Shown here piece by piece: positions 26,711 through 34,643 of a DNA stretch of 64,000 bases. How positions within the stretch are numbered: the stretch's first letter is position 1; the number at the start of each line of letters is the position of its first letter. The stretch is from Sinomonas gamaensis (GTDB lineage Bacteria > Actinomycetota > Actinomycetes > Actinomycetales > Micrococcaceae): assembly GCF_005876955.1 (NCBI RefSeq), contig NZ_SSCL01000001.1:124001-188000 (forward strand), given 5' to 3'. Made by a program: the position numbers and the translations under genes. A model generated the notes under the pieces. The model did not search any database. It was given only the letters and a program-made list of their open reading frames with translations, and had not been told where the DNA came from.

Positions 26711-27646
26711 TTAGGCCTTGGGCAGGAGCGAACGGATGTACTTCTGGTTCGTGGCGCACACGCCGAGGCTGTCGCCGCCGTACTGCTCGGTGAGGATGAT
26801 GCCGCTGAAGCCGAGCTTGAGGGCGTCGCGGAACACCTGCCGGTAGTTGATGAGGCCGGTTTCCATGGTCGACGGCACGGACGTCGCCCAGCTGCCGTCG
26901 GCCGCCTCGTCGCGGGTGTAGTTCTTGACGTGCCAGTAGTTGGCGTAGGGGAGCGTCTTGGCGTAGAGGTCGCGCCAGTCCTCGACGGGACGGTGGAGAC
27001 GGATGAGGTTGGCGACGTCCGGGTTGAGGCCGACGTTGTCCAGCCCGACCTCCTCGACGAAGCGCACGGCGCTGTCGGCGGTGCCGAGGTACGTGTCCTC
27101 ATACAGCTCGAGGGAGACGGGCAGTCCCACCTCAGCCGCGTGCTTGCCGAGCTCGCGGATCCGGCTGACCGCCAGGTTCCACATCTCGGGATCAGCGGGG
27201 TCCTTCGGGCCCTCGGCGGTCCAGAACCAGAGCGCCTTCTTCTGGGCCTCGCTGAACGGCTGGTGCAGTCCGGTCGAGAAGACCTTCATGCCCCACTCCG
27301 CTGCGGCGTCGATGGTGCGGTGCGCGTACTCGAGGTTGCGCTCGTCGTGGCCCGGCATGATGACGCTCTGCCGCTGGAGGTGCACGGACGGGATGCCCAC
27401 CCCGTGCGAGGCGGCGATGGCGAGGAACTCGTCGCGGCGAGCCGGCGAGAGGTCGGCCGGGCGGACGTGGCTGTCCGCAAGCTCGGCGAGATTGAACCCG
27501 ACCTCTTCGATCTGGGCGAACATGTCGTCCCAGACCTCGGGCTCGGCGTCATGCAGGCGCACGCCGTTCTCATCGACGGTGGGGAACGCGTGGAGGCACG
27601 TGGCGATAGGCCAGGTTTCGGCGGTGTAAGGAGGATTCTCCGGCAT
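26711..27646 (-). CDS. Sugar phosphate isomerase/epimerase-like TIM-barrel protein
   Basis: A 311-residue AP-endonuclease-2-like TIM barrel. Metal-ligand type segments are LELYEDTYLG, GLNPDVANLIRLHRP, WHVKNYTRDE and the final ILTEQYGGDSLG. These enzymes epimerise or isomerise free or phosphorylated sugars and sugar acids with a divalent metal. It is the first gene of the operon running to 23412, and a perfect 12-bp palindrome lies 41 bp upstream. It could play the 2-oxotetronate isomerase role (OtnI-like) in the neighbouring tetronate route, but direct assignment is not possible from sequence alone. Confidence 0.85.
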   Translation of the reverse strand: MPENPPYTAETWPIATCLHAFPTVDENGVRLHDAEPEVWDDMFAQIEEVGFNLAELADSHVRPADLSPARRDEFLAIAASHGVGIPSVHLQRQSVIMPGHDERNLEYAHRTIDAAAEWGMKVFSTGLHQPFSEAQKKALWFWTAEGPKDPADPEMWNLAVSRIRELGKHAAEVGLPVSLELYEDTYLGTADSAVRFVEEVGLDNVGLNPDVANLIRLHRPVEDWRDLYAKTLPYANYWHVKNYTRDEAADGSWATSVPSTMETGLINYRQVFRDALKLGFSGIILTEQYGGDSLGVCATNQKYIRSLLPKA

Positions 27647-27687
27647 GATGCTCCGTTGCAGGTGGTGTCGATCGTAAGCGATCGTAG

Positions 27688-27699
27688 ATCCTATAGGAT
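27688..27699. promoter_or_regulatory. Palindromic operator ATCCTATAGGAT, copy 1
   Basis: A perfect 12-bp palindrome 41 bp upstream of the isomerase gene. The same palindrome plus the flanking TATA (ATCCTATAGGATATA) recurs at 34073 upstream of the DhaKL-type kinase operon. Its size and symmetry fit an FCD-type GntR regulator. It lies in the only AT-rich part of the gap and probably overlaps the promoter. Confidence 0.78.
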
Positions 27700-27750
27700 A
27701 TAGCGTCCTCTCATCCGCGTCGTTTGTCAAGGCGGGGGAGGGGGCGCGGC

Positions 27751-28677
27751 CTACCCTTCGGCCAGCGCGGCCGAGCGCAGCTCGGGTGCGAGGACACGGA
27801 TCACGGACGAGTCGTCCGCCGCCTCGAGTCCCATGGCCTGGCCGAGGAGGAAGAGCTGCTCTGCGGCGGCCGCGACAGGGGTCGCCAGGGCAACGTCGCG
27901 CGCGGCCCGGCCCACGATGCCCATGTCCTTCACGAAGATGTCGAGCCGGCTCAGCACGGGCGCGCCCTCGCCGTCGTACGCCTCGAGCATCCGGCGTCCG
28001 CGGTCGCCGAGCATGAATGAGCCTGCCGCGCCCGCGGTGAGCGCGTCGAGAGTCCTCGCACGGTCCAGGCCCATCGCGTCGGCGAGGGCGAGAGCCTCGG
28101 CTGCCGCGGCGATGTGGATTCCGCACAGGAGCTGGTTCACGGTCTTGAGGGCTTGGCCGTCGCCGACGCGGTCGCCTACGACGGTAAGCGTCGAGGCGAG
28201 CAGGTCGAGGACCGGCCGGGCGCGCTCGATGGCGCTCTCAGGGGCGCCGACGACGACGAGCAGGTCGCCGTTCCCCGCACGCACCGGTCCGCCGGAGAGC
28301 GGCGCGTCGACGAGGTCCACTCCCAGCTCGGCGAGCCGCTCCGCCGTCGCCGTGACGGGGCCCGTCCCCACGGTGCTGGTGAGGATGACCACCGCGCCGC
28401 GCGCGAGCTCCCGCGCCACGTCTGCCTCGCCGAAGAGCACGTCCTCGAGCTGCGCACCGTTGCGGACCGCCAGCAGCACGGCGTCCGCCCCGCGGGCGGC
28501 CTCCTGCGCGGAGCCGAACGTCTCGATCCCCGCGTCGCGGGCGAGCGAGAGGCGGTCCTCAGAGATGTCGAAGCCGTGGACGGTGAGGCGTGAGGCCAGG
28601 CGCGTGGCCATCGGCAGGCCCATGGCGCCGAGGCCGAGCACGGCGACGGTGTAGCGGCCCTGAGCGGATTCAGTCAT
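27751..28677 (-). CDS. NAD-dependent 3-hydroxyisobutyrate dehydrogenase-family enzyme (LtnD-like)
   Basis: A 308-residue beta-hydroxyacid dehydrogenase. It has the Rossmann motif VLGLGAMGLPMATRLA, the substrate-binding DAPLSGGPVRAGNGDL, and the catalytic lysine in GDGQALKTVNQLLCG. It overlaps the DUF1537 kinase gene by 8 bp. This pairing is characteristic of four-carbon acid sugar catabolism, where LtnD oxidises L-threonate at C2 before isomerisation and phosphorylation by OtnK. Start MTESAQG at 28677 was chosen for the short overlap. Confidence 0.87.
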   Translation of the reverse strand: MTESAQGRYTVAVLGLGAMGLPMATRLASRLTVHGFDISEDRLSLARDAGIETFGSAQEAARGADAVLLAVRNGAQLEDVLFGEADVARELARGAVVILTSTVGTGPVTATAERLAELGVDLVDAPLSGGPVRAGNGDLLVVVGAPESAIERARPVLDLLASTLTVVGDRVGDGQALKTVNQLLCGIHIAAAAEALALADAMGLDRARTLDALTAGAAGSFMLGDRGRRMLEAYDGEGAPVLSRLDIFVKDMGIVGRAARDVALATPVAAAAEQLFLLGQAMGLEAADDSSVIRVLAPELRSAALAEG

Positions 28678-30151
28678 TGATCGCTTCCTTCTGATTGCTG
28701 AGCTGGCCAACGCTGAGCTTGCCTACGACGTCGGCGAGCGAGCCGTCGTCCCCGACGTTGCCTGCGAACACGATGTAGGGGATGCCGCGCGCGGGTCCCT
28801 CCATGGGCTCCCAGAGCGAGACGATGCCCGGGAGCATGGGCCCACGGACGATCGCGCGGCGGATGCCGAGGCCGTGCGCGGCGACGTCGGACGAAGTGAT
28901 CCCGCCCTTGGCGACGACGAAGCGTGGGTGCACGGTGGCAACTGTCCTGCGCACGACGTCCACGAGCGCCGCGGAGACCCGCCGAGCGATCGCGAGGCTC
29001 GCGGCTGCGTCGTCGGCCGTCACGAGGGTGCGGCTTGTATGCACGACGACGTCGCCCTCGCCGAGTGCCGCGACGACGCGCTCAGCGGTCTCGGCGACGT
29101 GGGCGTCGTCGCCGCCGAGGAGGCGTTCGACGTCGAGCTCGACGACGCGCACTGATGGCAGCCGGCGCAGGAGCGCCTCGAGCTGGCGCGTCGTCTGCCC
29201 CACGTGGGAGCCGACGACGACGAGGCCGCCACGCTCGGGAGCGTCGCCTCCGAGGGCCTCGTCGGAGCTGAGGGGCGCTCGAACGTCTTGGCCGATCCGC
29301 CCGCGCACGAAGGGCGGTCCCACGCGGTAGATGAGGTTCTTGCCGCGTCGTTCGGCCTCGGCAAGTCCGAGCGCGAGGCGCCGCAGGTCGTTCTCGGTCA
29401 CGATGTCGACGGCGATCGGCGTGCGGTTCGCGGCGGGCTCGAGGGTGTCCGCGATGGCGGCAGCGCTCTCCTCGGGAGTGCCGGTGCGGAGCAGCCCGAG
29501 GTCCAGGACGATCACATCTGCCGCGCGATACCGTCCCGCAGACTTCTCCTCGACGTACTCGGCCAGACTCGAGTTCGCGTAACCGAAGGTCGCGTCCCGG
29601 GCGAACTCGGTCTCCGCGACCGGAGTGAGCGTGCCGTTGCCGCCGCGCGTGTAGTGGATGGCCCCGATGGTCAGGCGGCCGGCGTCGGGGAACGCGGGGA
29701 CCATGACGACGCCATCCGTGCTTCGTCCTGCACAAGTCTCGAGGGTCTCGGCGATGGTGTCCGTCTCAAGCGGGAAGTGGCCGCGGAGGGTCGAGTCGCT
29801 CCGGCTCGTGAACGCGAGCTCGAGGTCCAGATCCCGCGCCGCCTCAAGGGAGTTGACGACGACCTCGCGATTCCGGGCCGCGGCCTCGGCGGGATCGAGA
29901 CTGCGGGTATTGGTGAGAACGTAGACGGCCGCGGGCCGCGCCTCGTCGCCGAACACGGCGAAGGCCCAGCGGAAGTCCTCGGGCTGCCACGCGGTGAGGA
30001 CGGGCAGGTCAGCCACCGACTGCGTTCCGGTGGGGTCGTCGTCGAGCACGACGAGGACGCGCTTGGACGCGGAAACGGCCTCGGCCACCTGCTGGGCGGG
30101 AACCGGGGCGTCAGGGGGGAACTTCGACAGCAGCTCGTCTTCGAGGATCAC
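28670..30151 (-). CDS. Four-carbon acid sugar kinase family protein (DUF1537, OtnK-like)
   Basis: A 493-residue kinase with the N-terminal signature VLDDDPTGTQSVADLPVLTAW at about 32-52 and a C-terminal ATP-binding domain (VAKGGITSSDVAAHGLG, MLPGIVSLWEP). Characterised members phosphorylate 3-oxotetronate at C4 in threonate/erythronate breakdown; other members act on 3-oxo-isoapionate or similar acids. The frame opens at 30211, but the first 20 codons run through an operator-like palindrome; I prefer GTG at 30149-30151, which has ATGAGG 5 nt upstream. It is divergent from the GntR gene at 30294. Confidence 0.88.
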   Translation of the reverse strand: MILEDELLSKFPPDAPVPAQQVAEAVSASKRVLVVLDDDPTGTQSVADLPVLTAWQPEDFRWAFAVFGDEARPAAVYVLTNTRSLDPAEAAARNREVVVNSLEAARDLDLELAFTSRSDSTLRGHFPLETDTIAETLETCAGRSTDGVVMVPAFPDAGRLTIGAIHYTRGGNGTLTPVAETEFARDATFGYANSSLAEYVEEKSAGRYRAADVIVLDLGLLRTGTPEESAAAIADTLEPAANRTPIAVDIVTENDLRRLALGLAEAERRGKNLIYRVGPPFVRGRIGQDVRAPLSSDEALGGDAPERGGLVVVGSHVGQTTRQLEALLRRLPSVRVVELDVERLLGGDDAHVAETAERVVAALGEGDVVVHTSRTLVTADDAAASLAIARRVSAALVDVVRRTVATVHPRFVVAKGGITSSDVAAHGLGIRRAIVRGPMLPGIVSLWEPMEGPARGIPYIVFAGNVGDDGSLADVVGKLSVGQLSNQKEAIND

Positions 30152-30200
30152 AGGCACCTCATCGTGGGGAATAGCGGAAAAGTTCAAAGAGAAACATAAG

Positions 30201-30211
30201 ATGTCTGACAT
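30201..30211. promoter_or_regulatory. Operator ATGTCTGACAT in the kinase/GntR divergent promoter
   Basis: ATGTC and GACAT form a perfect inverted repeat about a single T. The TGTCTGACA core resembles sites bound by FCD-type GntR proteins. It is 50 bp from the preferred kinase start and 83 bp from the divergent GntR start, so that regulator is the probable ligand. It differs clearly from the ATCCTATAGGAT sites nearby. Confidence 0.68.
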
Positions 30212-30293
30212 ATCGTGACATGATGGCGGTCACAGTGCAAGGGCCCGGATTGAGGAGCCCTAGACTGTCGGAGAGCAACAGGGACGGAGGACG

Positions 30294-31004
30294 ATGGCTC
30301 GAAAGTCGCTCGTCGGCGAGGTGGCCGACGACCTTTTGGATCGGATCGTCGCGGGGGAGTTCCCTCCCGGTTCCCTGGTTCCCGGCGAGCTTGAACTCTC
30401 AGCCCAGCACGAGGTCAGCCGCATGACCGTGCGGGAGGCGATGAAGACTCTGGAGGCGCAAAGGATCCTCAGCGTCCAGCGCGGCCGCGGGACGTTCGTC
30501 AATCCCGTCCCCCAGTGGAACTCCCTCGACGCCGTCCTGCGGGCGGCGTCGGCCGAAATCGGCCACGACGTCGCCGCCGTGCAGCTCATTGAGCTGCGGC
30601 GCATGCTGGAGACGGGGGCCTGCGCCCTCGCGGCCCAGCGGATCACCCCCGAGGCCCTTGAGCGCCTCCGGGATTGCGTCGCCGAGATGCGGGCGACTCA
30701 CGCGAGCGACAGCCTCGAGGAGTTCGTCGCGGCGGACCTTGCCTTCCACGACGTCATCCTCGAGGCCTCAGGCAACATGTTCCTGACCGCCGTCTTCCAG
30801 CCGCTTCACCGGGTCCTCGAGGCCCGGCGTGCCGAGACCTCAGCGGTTCCCGAGATCCAGGAGCACGCCATCGTCATGCACGAGCGCGTGCTGGCAGCCC
30901 TCGAGACCCGCGATCCGAGGGCCGCCCGCGACGCGATGGACGAGCACATGACGCAGACCCTCGACGATCTCGTGACGTTCATCCAACACGGGGCGCGAGC
31001 CTAG
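30294..31004 (+). CDS. GntR family transcriptional regulator (FadR/FCD type)
   Basis: A 236-residue regulator with an N-terminal wHTH (EVADDLLDRIVAGEFPPGSLVPGELELSAQHEVSRMTVREAMKTLEAQRIL, about 8-58) and wing VQRGRGTFV, then an FCD domain with the ligand pattern FHDVILEASGN and HERVLAALETRD. It is divergent from the DUF1537 kinase operon and converges on the TPI-like gene with a 26-bp overlap. Most likely it senses a tetronate or tetrose intermediate and controls the kinase operon; this is inferred from position. The ATG has GGACGGAGGACG upstream. Confidence 0.9.
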   Translation: MARKSLVGEVADDLLDRIVAGEFPPGSLVPGELELSAQHEVSRMTVREAMKTLEAQRILSVQRGRGTFVNPVPQWNSLDAVLRAASAEIGHDVAAVQLIELRRMLETGACALAAQRITPEALERLRDCVAEMRATHASDSLEEFVAADLAFHDVILEASGNMFLTAVFQPLHRVLEARRAETSAVPEIQEHAIVMHERVLAALETRDPRAARDAMDEHMTQTLDDLVTFIQHGARA

Positions 31005-31770
31005 GAACCTCGTCGAGGACCGCGGCCAGGGATTCGGGCCGGTGGGCGAAGCGTCCGAGGAACAGTCCGTCCACGTCCGGCGCGATCTCGGTCAGAAGCC
31101 CGGGCTTGGCGCTCCCGCCGTAGATGACGCGGGAGTCGGGGAACTCCCGCAGCGAACGGATGTGATCGCGGAGGGCCGAAGACACCGAGCGAATGTAGTC
31201 GGCTTGAGCGGGCGCCTCGGCGCCAATGGCCCACTGCGGTTCGTAGGCCACGATGACGCGGCCCCCGAGCTGCCCGGCCCGCGCAGACGCGAGCGCGTCC
31301 TCGACCTGGCGGATGCACTCACGGGCCGCACTGCCGGGATCCCCGCGCTCGGCCTCGCCCACGCACAGGATCGGGGTCAGCCCGTTGCGGAGCGCGGCGG
31401 TGGTCTTGGCGCGCACCACGCGGTCGGTCTCGCCGAAGAGCCGGCGCCGTTCCGCGTGACCGACCTCTGCGAGCCTCGCGCCCACCTCGGCAATCTCGGC
31501 CCCGCTCACCTCGCCGGTGAACGCCCCGGTGTCCGCTTCCGCGAGATCCTGCGCCCCGACGGCGGCGACATCAGCGAGGATGCCGACCGCCGCGGGGACC
31601 GACAGGAATCCGGGGACGACGAAGAGCTCGGCGCGGCCATCCTGTATCGCCGGGTGCGATCGGCCGAGCGCCGCGACGTCCCGGCACCACGCGAGGGTCC
31701 GAGCGTGGCCGAAGTACATCTTGAGGCTGACGCCGATGATGTACTCGGCCCGATCGATGCCAGGCGCCAC
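30979..31770 (-). CDS. Triosephosphate isomerase paralog (L-erythrulose 1-phosphate isomerase-like, LerI/EryH type)
   Basis: A 263-residue TIM barrel. All three catalytic residues of TPI are kept: Lys17 in SLKMYFG, His105 in GHAERR and Glu177 in AYEPQWAIG, and the phosphate loop YGGSAKPG is present. The N-terminus (GVSLKMY instead of GNWKMN) marks it as a tetrose-pathway paralog rather than the glycolytic enzyme. In erythritol/threitol catabolism such enzymes convert L-erythrulose 1-phosphate to D-erythrulose 4-phosphate. It is 3 bp downstream of the rpiB-like gene. Confidence 0.83.
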   Translation of the reverse strand: MAPGIDRAEYIIGVSLKMYFGHARTLAWCRDVAALGRSHPAIQDGRAELFVVPGFLSVPAAVGILADVAAVGAQDLAEADTGAFTGEVSGAEIAEVGARLAEVGHAERRRLFGETDRVVRAKTTAALRNGLTPILCVGEAERGDPGSAARECIRQVEDALASARAGQLGGRVIVAYEPQWAIGAEAPAQADYIRSVSSALRDHIRSLREFPDSRVIYGGSAKPGLLTEIAPDVDGLFLGRFAHRPESLAAVLDEVPRLAPRVG

Positions 31771-31773
31771 GGA

Positions 31774-32235
31774 CTAGACGCCCTCGTAGGCGCAGATCTC
31801 CTGGACCTTGGCGTTCGAAGCGCTGGTTTCGTCGAACTCGTAGGTGAGCCATTCGCGCACGTTGCGACGCGCGAGCTCGAGCCCGACGACGCGCTGGCCC
31901 ATGCACAGCACCTGGGCGTTGTTGGAGAGCACCGAGCGCTCGACCGAGAACGAGTCGTGGGCCGTGACCGCGCGGATCCCCGGGACCTTGTTGGCCGCGA
32001 TCGCCACGCCGAGGCCGGTGCCGCAGATGAGCACGGCGCGGTCGGCCTCGCCCCGTGCGACCATTTCGGCCGCGCTTGTGGCGATCTTCGGGTAGTTGGT
32101 GTGGCCGTCTGCCGTCACACCCACATCCGTGACCGAGGCGACGAGGTCGTGCGCCTCGAGGTCCTTCTTGATTGCTTCCTTGTACTCGAATCCGGCGTCG
32201 TCCGAACCGACGACGATCCGCCACTGACGTGCCAT
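31774..32235 (-). CDS. RpiB/LacAB family isomerase (D-erythrulose 4-phosphate isomerase-like, DerI/EryI type)
   Basis: A 153-residue RpiB-family enzyme: [15 protein letters not shown] at the N-terminus, catalytic Cys71 in [15 protein letters not shown], and [26 protein letters not shown]. RpiB proper interconverts ribose and ribulose 5-phosphate; family members encoded beside a DhaK-type kinase and a TPI paralog convert D-erythrulose 4-phosphate to D-erythrose 4-phosphate. The neighbourhood favours the latter. It lies between the kinase and TPI-like genes in a single reverse-strand operon. Confidence 0.87.
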   Translation of the reverse strand: MARQWRIVVGSDDAGFEYKEAIKKDLEAHDLVASVTDVGVTADGHTNYPKIATSAAEMVARGEADRAVLICGTGLGVAIAANKVPGIRAVTAHDSFSVERSVLSNNAQVLCMGQRVVGLELARRNVREWLTYEFDETSASNAKVQEICAYEGV

Positions 32236-32293
32236 GGTGTCTCCTTCTGAAGAGGTGTTCGTGGAGGTAAGAGCGGGCTACTGGCTAGCGGTG

Positions 32294-34039
32294 CTACTGG
32301 CTGACGTCGGCCGCGCTGGCCAGCCGCGAACCGACGGTCGTCACGATGAGGGCGAGGGACACGGCACCCGGATCGGAGACACCGAGCGCCTTCTCGCCGT
32401 GCGAGCGGGCGCGGCCCGTGACCGGCATGAGATCGGCGGTGGCATCGGCAGCAGCGGACGCCGCCGAGGCGGCCGACGCCCACGCGTCGGCGAGGGTGCC
32501 GCCGTCGTGCACTCCCTGGGCGAGCGTGTCCGCAAAGGGGACCAGCGCATCGACCATCGTCTTCTCTCCGACCTTGGCCTTGCCGTACGCCATGACGGCC
32601 TCCGACGCACGGGCCACGCCGTCGGCAACGGTGCTGGCCCCGGGCGCCTCGGTGTCCCCGAGCTGCGCGCCGAGGGTGCGGAGGATGACGCCCCACAGCG
32701 CGCCGGAGGTTCCGCCAGCGCGGTCGGCCCATGCATCGGCCGCCCGCGTCAGGAGGGTCCCCGCCCCGGCGCCCTGCTCGGCGAGGGTGGCAGCGGCTGC
32801 CGCTGCGGCCCTGACCCCGCGCTGCATGCCGATGCCGTGGTCGCCGTCGCCGGCGATCGCGTCGATGCGGCCCAGTTCGTCGGCATTCTCGTCGATCACT
32901 TCGCGAGCCGCCTCGAGGAGCTCGGCGATCAGCCGCGCGGCGGTGCGGGAATCCTCGGTTGCAGCGGGCAGGTCGCCTTCGGCCCCGCTCTCGCCGTCGG
33001 CCTCGACTGCCGCGAGGGCGCCCGAGTCGACGGCGCCGCGCCGGAAGGCGGGTGTGTCCGCGGGGGCGAGCCACAGGCGCTCGAGTTCATCGTCCAGCCA
33101 GAACAGGGTGAGCGAGACGCCCGCCATGTCGAAGCTCGTGCAGAACTCGCCCACCTGGGGATCGACGAGCGTGACGCCCTTCTCCTCCGCGAGCTGGGCG
33201 ATGCGCCGGTAGACCACGAAGAGCTCCTCGGACTTCACCGAGCCGAGGCCGTTGAGGACGGGAACCGCCCGGCCGCCCCTGGCTTCCACGCCGTCCGGGA
33301 TCTCGGCGTCTGCGAGGAGGTGCTCCACGAACAGCTCGGCGAGGCCGTCCGCGCTCGGGATGCCCGTTTCGGCGAGTCCGGGCTCGCCGTGGATGCCGAG
33401 GCCGATGGCCATGCGGCCTTCTGGGACCGTGAACAGCGGCTCCGCCGCGCCCGGCATCGTGCATCCGGTGAAGGCGACGCCCATGGAACGGGTGCGATCG
33501 TTGGCACGCTGCGCCACGGTCTCGACGCCGTCCAGGTCGTAGCCGAGGGAGGCTGCGGCACCGGCGATCTTGAAGACCGTGAGGTCGCCGGCGATGCCAC
33601 GTCGCTTCTCGCGCTCATGGGGGCCGGCAGAGAAGATGTCGTCCCGGACCGCCACGCTGCGGCAGTCGATCCCTTCCGCCCGCAGGGCTTCCTGCGCCTC
33701 GGTGAAATGCAGGACGTCGCCGGCGTAGTTGCCATAGCTCAGCAGGACGCCGCGGCCGCGGTTGCTCGCCCTCGCGACGCACTCGACCTGGTGGGCAGAC
33801 GGCGAGGCGAACAGGTTTCCCATGGCCGCGCCGTGTGCGAGGCCGGGTCCGACGAGCCCGGCGAAGGCGGGGTAGTGGCCGGACCCGCCGCCGATGACGA
33901 CGGCGACCTCCGGCTCGGGCGATGCGGTCGAGCGCGAGACGCCGCCGTAGACCTTCCGGACCCACTGGCTGTTGGCCTGGGCGAAGCCCTCCACCATCTC
34001 GTCCGCGAAGTCTGCAGGGTCATTCCAGAGTCTGGTCAT
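32294..34039 (-). CDS. Dihydroxyacetone kinase family protein, DhaK–DhaL fusion (erythrulose kinase-like)
   Basis: A 581-residue ATP-dependent kinase. Residues about 1-330 are the DhaK domain with GGGSGHYPAFAG (50-61) and the substrate-binding His217 in GIHGEPG. Residues about 365-575 are the DhaL domain with the Mg-ATP motif GDGDHG (397-402) and GGTSGALWG. Single-chain DhaKL kinases phosphorylate dihydroxyacetone; those encoded with RpiB and TPI paralogs act on erythrulose (LerK/DerK in M. smegmatis). Its operon starts with a palindrome shared with the isomerase operon at 27.6 kb. Confidence 0.9.
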   Translation of the reverse strand: MTRLWNDPADFADEMVEGFAQANSQWVRKVYGGVSRSTASPEPEVAVVIGGGSGHYPAFAGLVGPGLAHGAAMGNLFASPSAHQVECVARASNRGRGVLLSYGNYAGDVLHFTEAQEALRAEGIDCRSVAVRDDIFSAGPHEREKRRGIAGDLTVFKIAGAAASLGYDLDGVETVAQRANDRTRSMGVAFTGCTMPGAAEPLFTVPEGRMAIGLGIHGEPGLAETGIPSADGLAELFVEHLLADAEIPDGVEARGGRAVPVLNGLGSVKSEELFVVYRRIAQLAEEKGVTLVDPQVGEFCTSFDMAGVSLTLFWLDDELERLWLAPADTPAFRRGAVDSGALAAVEADGESGAEGDLPAATEDSRTAARLIAELLEAAREVIDENADELGRIDAIAGDGDHGIGMQRGVRAAAAAAATLAEQGAGAGTLLTRAADAWADRAGGTSGALWGVILRTLGAQLGDTEAPGASTVADGVARASEAVMAYGKAKVGEKTMVDALVPFADTLAQGVHDGGTLADAWASAASAASAAADATADLMPVTGRARSHGEKALGVSDPGAVSLALIVTTVGSRLASAADVSQ

Positions 34040-34072
34040 AGGTGCGCCTCCACGCTGAGTCCTTCAAAGAAC

Positions 34073-34084
34073 ATCCTATAGGAT
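34073..34084. promoter_or_regulatory. Palindromic operator ATCCTATAGGAT, copy 2
   Basis: An exact repeat of the 12-bp palindrome at 27688, here 33 bp upstream of the kinase start, with the same flanking TATA on the same side. Its presence ahead of both operons indicates one regulator controlling both. Confidence 0.78.
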
Positions 34085-34207
34085 ATACGAATAACGACGA
34101 CGGCGAAAGGCGCCTGTCGCTTCGGCGGTTTGGCTTCTGCTCTCCTCGACAAGGGCTGTGCGCCGAGCTCAATGCCCTGCCTCCGGGACATGGGCGAATG
34201 TGGACCC

Positions 34208-34639
34208 ATGGCCGCTCATTACCCAGTTCCTCGCGCCTCGCTCCGGCGAGCCACCGTCCTTCATGCGCGCGTGGCGGCCCTCGCGGCGGCCCTGGGAGCT
34301 GTGGCCCACCTCGGGATGGCAATGTCTGGCGGCTGGATGGCAGCCCTCTCTCTCGTGATGGCGTCCGCCTGCGCCCCCTGTGCCTGGAAGATGCTCCACC
34401 GGCCCTCCCTGGGGGCCGCGAGGATGCTCGTGGCCATGTCGCTGGGGATGGCCGTGCTGCACGGTGCGCTCCTGCTCGTCACCGGGCCTGCCTTCGGGCA
34501 TTCCCACGGTGCTGGTACGACCGCCACGACGGTCCTCCCTTCGGCGCATGCGGCTGCCGCACTCGCCGTCATGGGCGCGGACTTCGCGTCGGCGCTCCTC
34601 ACCGCAAGCTGGATCAGGCGGAAGGCGGCCGTACGCTGA
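34208..34639 (+). CDS. Hypothetical membrane protein
   Basis: A 143-residue alanine- and methionine-rich protein with about four hydrophobic segments (VAALAAALGAVAHLGMAMSG; MLVAMSLGMAVLHGALLLVTG) and a short His-containing loop FGHSHGAG between the third and fourth. No family recognised. Starts at 34130, 34190 and 34208 are possible; 34208 (MAAHYPVPRASL) is preferred because the upstream residues are unlike a membrane protein leader, but no clear ribosome-binding site is seen for any. The stop is 4 bp before the hydrolase start, suggesting a two-gene unit. Confidence 0.6.
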   Translation: MAAHYPVPRASLRRATVLHARVAALAAALGAVAHLGMAMSGGWMAALSLVMASACAPCAWKMLHRPSLGAARMLVAMSLGMAVLHGALLLVTGPAFGHSHGAGTTATTVLPSAHAAAALAVMGADFASALLTASWIRRKAAVR

Positions 34640-34643
34640 CCCA

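Noticed and set aside
30979-31770. Calling this gene the glycolytic tpiA.
   Set aside because: N-terminal motif and neighbours (RpiB paralog, DhaKL kinase) point to the tetrose-phosphate paralog.
32234-34081. A 615-codon forward frame antisense to the DhaK–DhaL kinase.
   Set aside because: No motif; the kinase on the reverse strand has the complete active-site set.
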